From contig JBGAIO010000099.1 in assembly GCA_044225415.1 (NCBI GenBank), positions 1 through 9,643 of the forward strand: a stretch of DNA of 9,643 nucleotides, read 5' to 3'. How positions within the stretch are numbered: the stretch's first letter is position 1; each line of letters opens with the position of its first letter. Positions 7,533-9,643 of this stretch are shown piece after piece. The notes under the pieces are model-generated. The model was not told the DNA's origin, did not search any database, and was given only the letters and a program-made list of their open reading frames with translations. The DNA comes from JALORV01 sp044225415. Lineage in GTDB: Bacteria; Pseudomonadota; Gammaproteobacteria; Burkholderiales; Burkholderiaceae_F. Position numbers and translations under genes: made by a program.

Positions 7533-8648
7533 ATGGAACGCAGGAAATTCCTGAAAACGACAGGAGCCGGTCTCGCCGCGGGTGCGGCGGCGGCGCCGGG
7601 CCTGGTCCAGGCCCAGGCCCAGGCGCAGACCATCCGCTGGAAACTGCAGAGCGCCAATCCGGCCGGCACGCCCCACATGGAACTGCTGAACCGCTTCGCC
7701 AGCAACGTCGAGCGCATGTCCGGCGGCCGACTGAAGATCGAGGTGCTGACCAGCGGCGCCATCGTCAACCCCAACGAGATTCTCGATGCCGTGAGCAAAG
7801 GCGTGGTCGACGCCGGCCAGTGGTGGACCCACTACGCGACCGGCAAGCACCCGGCGGGCGGACTGTTCAGCGCGCCGCTCGGCGGCTCCGGCAGCGGGCT
7901 CGATCAGTTCGGCCAGCTCGCCTGGTATTTCCGCGGCGGCGGCCGCGAGCTCTACCTCGAGTACTACCAGAAGATCCTGAAGGCCGATGTCATGCCATTC
8001 ATGTACGCGCCCGATGGGCCCGAAGCCTTCGGCTGGTTCAAGAAGCCGCCGGCGACCGTCGCCGACTTCACCAAGCTGCGCTTCCGCATGTCGTCGGGCC
8101 TGCCCAGCGACGTACTGAAGGACATGGGCGGCATCCCGGTCAACATGGCGGGACAGGAACTGATCCCGGCGGCCGAGCGCGGCGTCATCGACGGAGTGGA
8201 GTGGATCAATCCGGCCAACGACCTCAAGGTCGGCCTGCAGGACGTGTTCAAGTTCTATTCGATCCAGGGCCTGCACCAGGCCATCGACATCGCCGACATC
8301 GTCATCAACGGGGCCCGCTGGCGCGCGCTGCCGCCCGACATCCAGGCCATCGTCGAGACCGCGCTGACCGCGTCGATCTTCGAGGCGATGATGTACTTCG
8401 CGGTCGAGAACGCCAAGGCCCTCATCGAGATCAAGAAGAAAGGCGTCACGATGTTCGACGCGCCGCCCGACTATGCGCCGGCGTTCATCAAGTCGTCGAA
8501 GAAGGTGCTGTCGGGGCTCGAGGCGAAGGACCCGTTCTTCAAGAAGGTGCTGGACTCGCAGCGCGCCTTCGCCAATACGGTCGTGCCGTACACGCGCGAG
8601 ACATCGAAGCTGTCGACCCTGATCAGCGGGGCCGCGGAAGTGAAGTAG
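7533..8648 (+). CDS. TRAP transporter periplasmic substrate-binding protein (DctP/TakP-type), Tat-exported
   Basis: A 371-residue periplasmic binding protein that delivers substrate to the membrane subunits encoded just upstream. It starts with a twin-arginine signal (ERRKFLK at residues 2-8, then a Gly/Ala-rich helix to about residue 29), so it is probably exported folded. The mature domain opens IRWKLQSANPAG. Arg185 in KLRFRM is the equivalent of the TRAP arginine that grips a carboxylate or other anion. GVEWINPAND (residues 221-230) matches the Glu-Trp region of the TakP-like (COG4663) branch, known for 2-oxo acid binding. The ATG at 7533 is chosen over the TTG at 7497 because GAGGAG (7521-7526) is 6 nt upstream and the Tat motif sits right after it. 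The ligand is an anion, identity unknown. It is the last gene of the operon, followed by a strong terminator. Confidence 0.94.
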   Translation: MERRKFLKTTGAGLAAGAAAAPGLVQAQAQAQTIRWKLQSANPAGTPHMELLNRFASNVERMSGGRLKIEVLTSGAIVNPNEILDAVSKGVVDAGQWWTHYATGKHPAGGLFSAPLGGSGSGLDQFGQLAWYFRGGGRELYLEYYQKILKADVMPFMYAPDGPEAFGWFKKPPATVADFTKLRFRMSSGLPSDVLKDMGGIPVNMAGQELIPAAERGVIDGVEWINPANDLKVGLQDVFKFYSIQGLHQAIDIADIVINGARWRALPPDIQAIVETALTASIFEAMMYFAVENAKALIEIKKKGVTMFDAPPDYAPAFIKSSKKVLSGLEAKDPFFKKVLDSQRAFANTVVPYTRETSKLSTLISGAAEVK

Positions 8649-8689
8649 GGCCCTGCAGTAACACTCCGCGCCGCGCGAAGCCGCAAAGC

Positions 8690-8720
8690 AAAAGGGGCTG
8701 GTCGATGACCAGCCCCTTTT
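8690..8720. terminator. Strong bidirectional Rho-independent terminator
   Basis: AAAAGGGGCTGGTC (8690-8703) pairs perfectly with GACCAGCCCCTTTT (8707-8720) around a GAT loop: a 14-bp stem whose outer four pairs supply T4 tracts on both strands. It lies 41 nt past the TRAP operon stop and 5 nt past the 3' end of the minus-strand tRNA, so it can end transcription from both directions. Confidence 0.92.
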
Positions 8721-8725
8721 CTGTA

Positions 8726-8802
8726 TGGCGCGCCCGGCAGGATTCGAACCCACGACCCCTTGGTTCGTAGCCAAGTACTCTATCCAACTGAGCTACGGGC
8801 GC
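8726..8802 (-). tRNA. tRNA-Arg (anticodon ACG)
   Basis: A 77-nt cloverleaf on the minus strand, with CCA encoded in the DNA. The acceptor stem is GCGCCCG/CGGGCGC with discriminator G. The D arm is GCTC/GAGT. The anticodon stem CTTGG/CCAAG encloses the loop CTACGAA with anticodon ACG (8768-8766). The T loop TTCGAAT is closed by GTGGG/CCTGC, with two G-U pairs. The A at position 34 would be converted to inosine by TadA, letting it read CGU, CGC and CGA. No promoter was identified in the short gap to the upstream membrane-protein gene, so it may be read from its own weak promoter or from that gene. Confidence 0.97.
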
Positions 8803-8855
8803 AAGCAGCGGAGTTTAACACGCGCGCGTCGCCCGGCCTTCCGTGCCGACCGCCG

Positions 8856-9515
8856 CTAGAAGCCGATGGTCACGCCGATGTTCGCCACCGGGTAGTACTT
8901 GAAGTTGTTGATGCTGTTCTGCAGGTCGATGGCCTCGGCCGCGGCATTGGCCTGCAGCTGGGCGCACATCGCCGCCGGCAGCGCGGGGTTGCAGGTCGCG
9001 GTCAGCGACGCCTTCGGGCTGCCCTGGTACATCACGCCCAGGTCGAAATAGAAGTTCACGCCCGCGCCGGCCACGTTGCCGTAGCCGATGCCCAGGTAAG
9101 GCGCGGCGGACTGACCCGATTTCACCGTGCCGGTCAGGCTGCCGATCGCGGCTGCCGGATAGACCACTCCATTGAGTGTGAAGGTCCCGCCGGTCGGCAC
9201 GCCGGTCACGTCGATCTTGTTGTCGTTGAAGACGACGCCGCCGGTAATGCGGAACGGGCCGAGCGGACTCCAGTCGAGGAACAGGTTGCCGTTGGACAGG
9301 CGCGGCTTCGCGTCGTACTGCACGTCGTCGGAGTCCACCGATGTATTGAAGCTGAGCCATGAATAGCCGACGCGCGCCGACAGCGTCGGCATGATGTCGA
9401 AGCCGACATCGCCGCCGACGCCGGTCGTGCCGGCACGGACGCCGACGCCAGCAGCCATCGAGCCATGGGCGGCGAACAGCAGCGCCGCGCCGAACAGAAT
9501 GCGGGGGAGTTTCAA
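8856..9515 (-). CDS. Small outer-membrane beta-barrel protein (CarO/OmpW-like, unassigned)
   Basis: A 219-residue exported protein. Residues 1-21 form a Sec signal peptide (MKLPRILFGAALLFAAHGSMA, cleavage before AGVG). The mature part alternates polar and hydrophobic/aromatic residues in a pattern that fits an eight-stranded outer-membrane barrel (for example LSARVGYSWLSF, NLFLDWSP, FRITGGVVF, APYLGIGYGN, VNFYFDLGVMY). It ends in ANIGVTIGF with the terminal Phe recognised by the BAM complex. Cys175 and Cys184 lie in a long segment before the last strand and could form a disulfide. The start is TTG at 9515, supported by AGGAG (9526-9522) with 6 nt spacing; no closer ATG keeps the signal peptide. 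Overall it resembles CarO-type small porins or OmpW-like proteins; the exact family and permeant are not determined. It is followed 53 nt later by the tRNA-Arg on the same strand. Confidence 0.8.
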   Translation of the reverse strand: MKLPRILFGAALLFAAHGSMAAGVGVRAGTTGVGGDVGFDIMPTLSARVGYSWLSFNTSVDSDDVQYDAKPRLSNGNLFLDWSPLGPFRITGGVVFNDNKIDVTGVPTGGTFTLNGVVYPAAAIGSLTGTVKSGQSAAPYLGIGYGNVAGAGVNFYFDLGVMYQGSPKASLTATCNPALPAAMCAQLQANAAAEAIDLQNSINNFKYYPVANIGVTIGF

Positions 9516-9643
9516 GCGGTACTCCTGACAGTCACGGTCACGTTATCGGCAACATCGCGACATCATCGACGGTCCACGGCCGCAGGGGCAGCCTACGGAC
9601 GTGCTAGCCGTGTTGCGGTATCAGAAGGGGCACAGCACCGTAT
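9516..9643. other. Upstream region of the beta-barrel gene, no gene seen
   Basis: No credible ORF, RNA or repeat is seen. It must hold the minus-strand promoter of the barrel gene unless that gene belongs to a longer operon. The best -10-like string (GATAAC, minus strand, about 40 nt before the TTG) has no acceptable -35. A short tandem GTCACG-GTCACG lies at 9531-9542, close to the ribosome site. Confidence 0.4.

Noticed and set aside
6161..8770. 869-residue plus-strand frame overlapping the large TRAP subunit and binding-protein genes
   Set aside because: An Arg/Ala/Gly-rich alternate-frame shadow. The overlapping frames encode clear DctM and DctP proteins with good ribosome sites.
5499..8774. 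1091-residue open frame on the minus strand opposite the dehydrogenase/TRAP genes
   Set aside because: It is a His/Arg/Gln/Asp-rich antisense shadow of GC-rich codons, with no domain or ribosome site, and lies opposite four well-identified genes.
8726..8802. tRNA-Arg as a possible attachment site of a mobile element
   Set aside because: No integrase gene, no repeat of the tRNA 3' end and no change in gene style on either side within the window.

Overview
The window is very GC-rich, densely coded bacterial chromosome from a Gram-negative organism: it carries an RND efflux permease, a TRAP transporter with a Tat-exported binding protein, and an outer-membrane beta-barrel protein. Gene content and style suggest a Pseudomonadota, most likely a beta- or high-GC gammaproteobacterium. 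This is inference; nothing here fixes the genus. No insertion sequence, prophage, CRISPR array or origin was seen.

Region 1 (1-3408, + strand) is the 3' end of an efflux operon. It holds an RND permease cut by the window edge, a small two-helix DUF2892 (YgaP-like) membrane protein 7 nt downstream, and a CsoR/RcnR-family (DUF156) regulator overlapping that gene by 23 nt. The regulator keeps the first ligand cysteine of CsoR but lacks the other two classical ligands.

Region 2 (3433-8648) is a divergent regulator/operon unit. A LysR-type regulator (- strand) faces a + strand operon of an iron-containing alcohol dehydrogenase and a complete TRAP transporter (small membrane subunit, large membrane subunit, Tat-exported binding protein). 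The dehydrogenase and regulator both resemble subfamilies that I recall as phosphonate-catabolism-associated (TIGR03405-like and TIGR03339-like). The 180-nt divergent intergenic region is AT-rich for this genome and holds a 15-bp dyad with the T-N11-A form of a LysR site, plus a third matching half-site. The simplest reading is a regulated module that imports a small organic anion and oxidises or reduces it. A phosphonate or sulfonate is a testable guess for the substrate.

Region 3 (8690-9643) starts with a strong bidirectional terminator hairpin. It separates the TRAP operon from a - strand tRNA-Arg(ACG), which is followed by a - strand gene for a small outer-membrane beta-barrel protein (probable TTG start, terminal Phe). 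The last 128 nt hold no recognisable gene.
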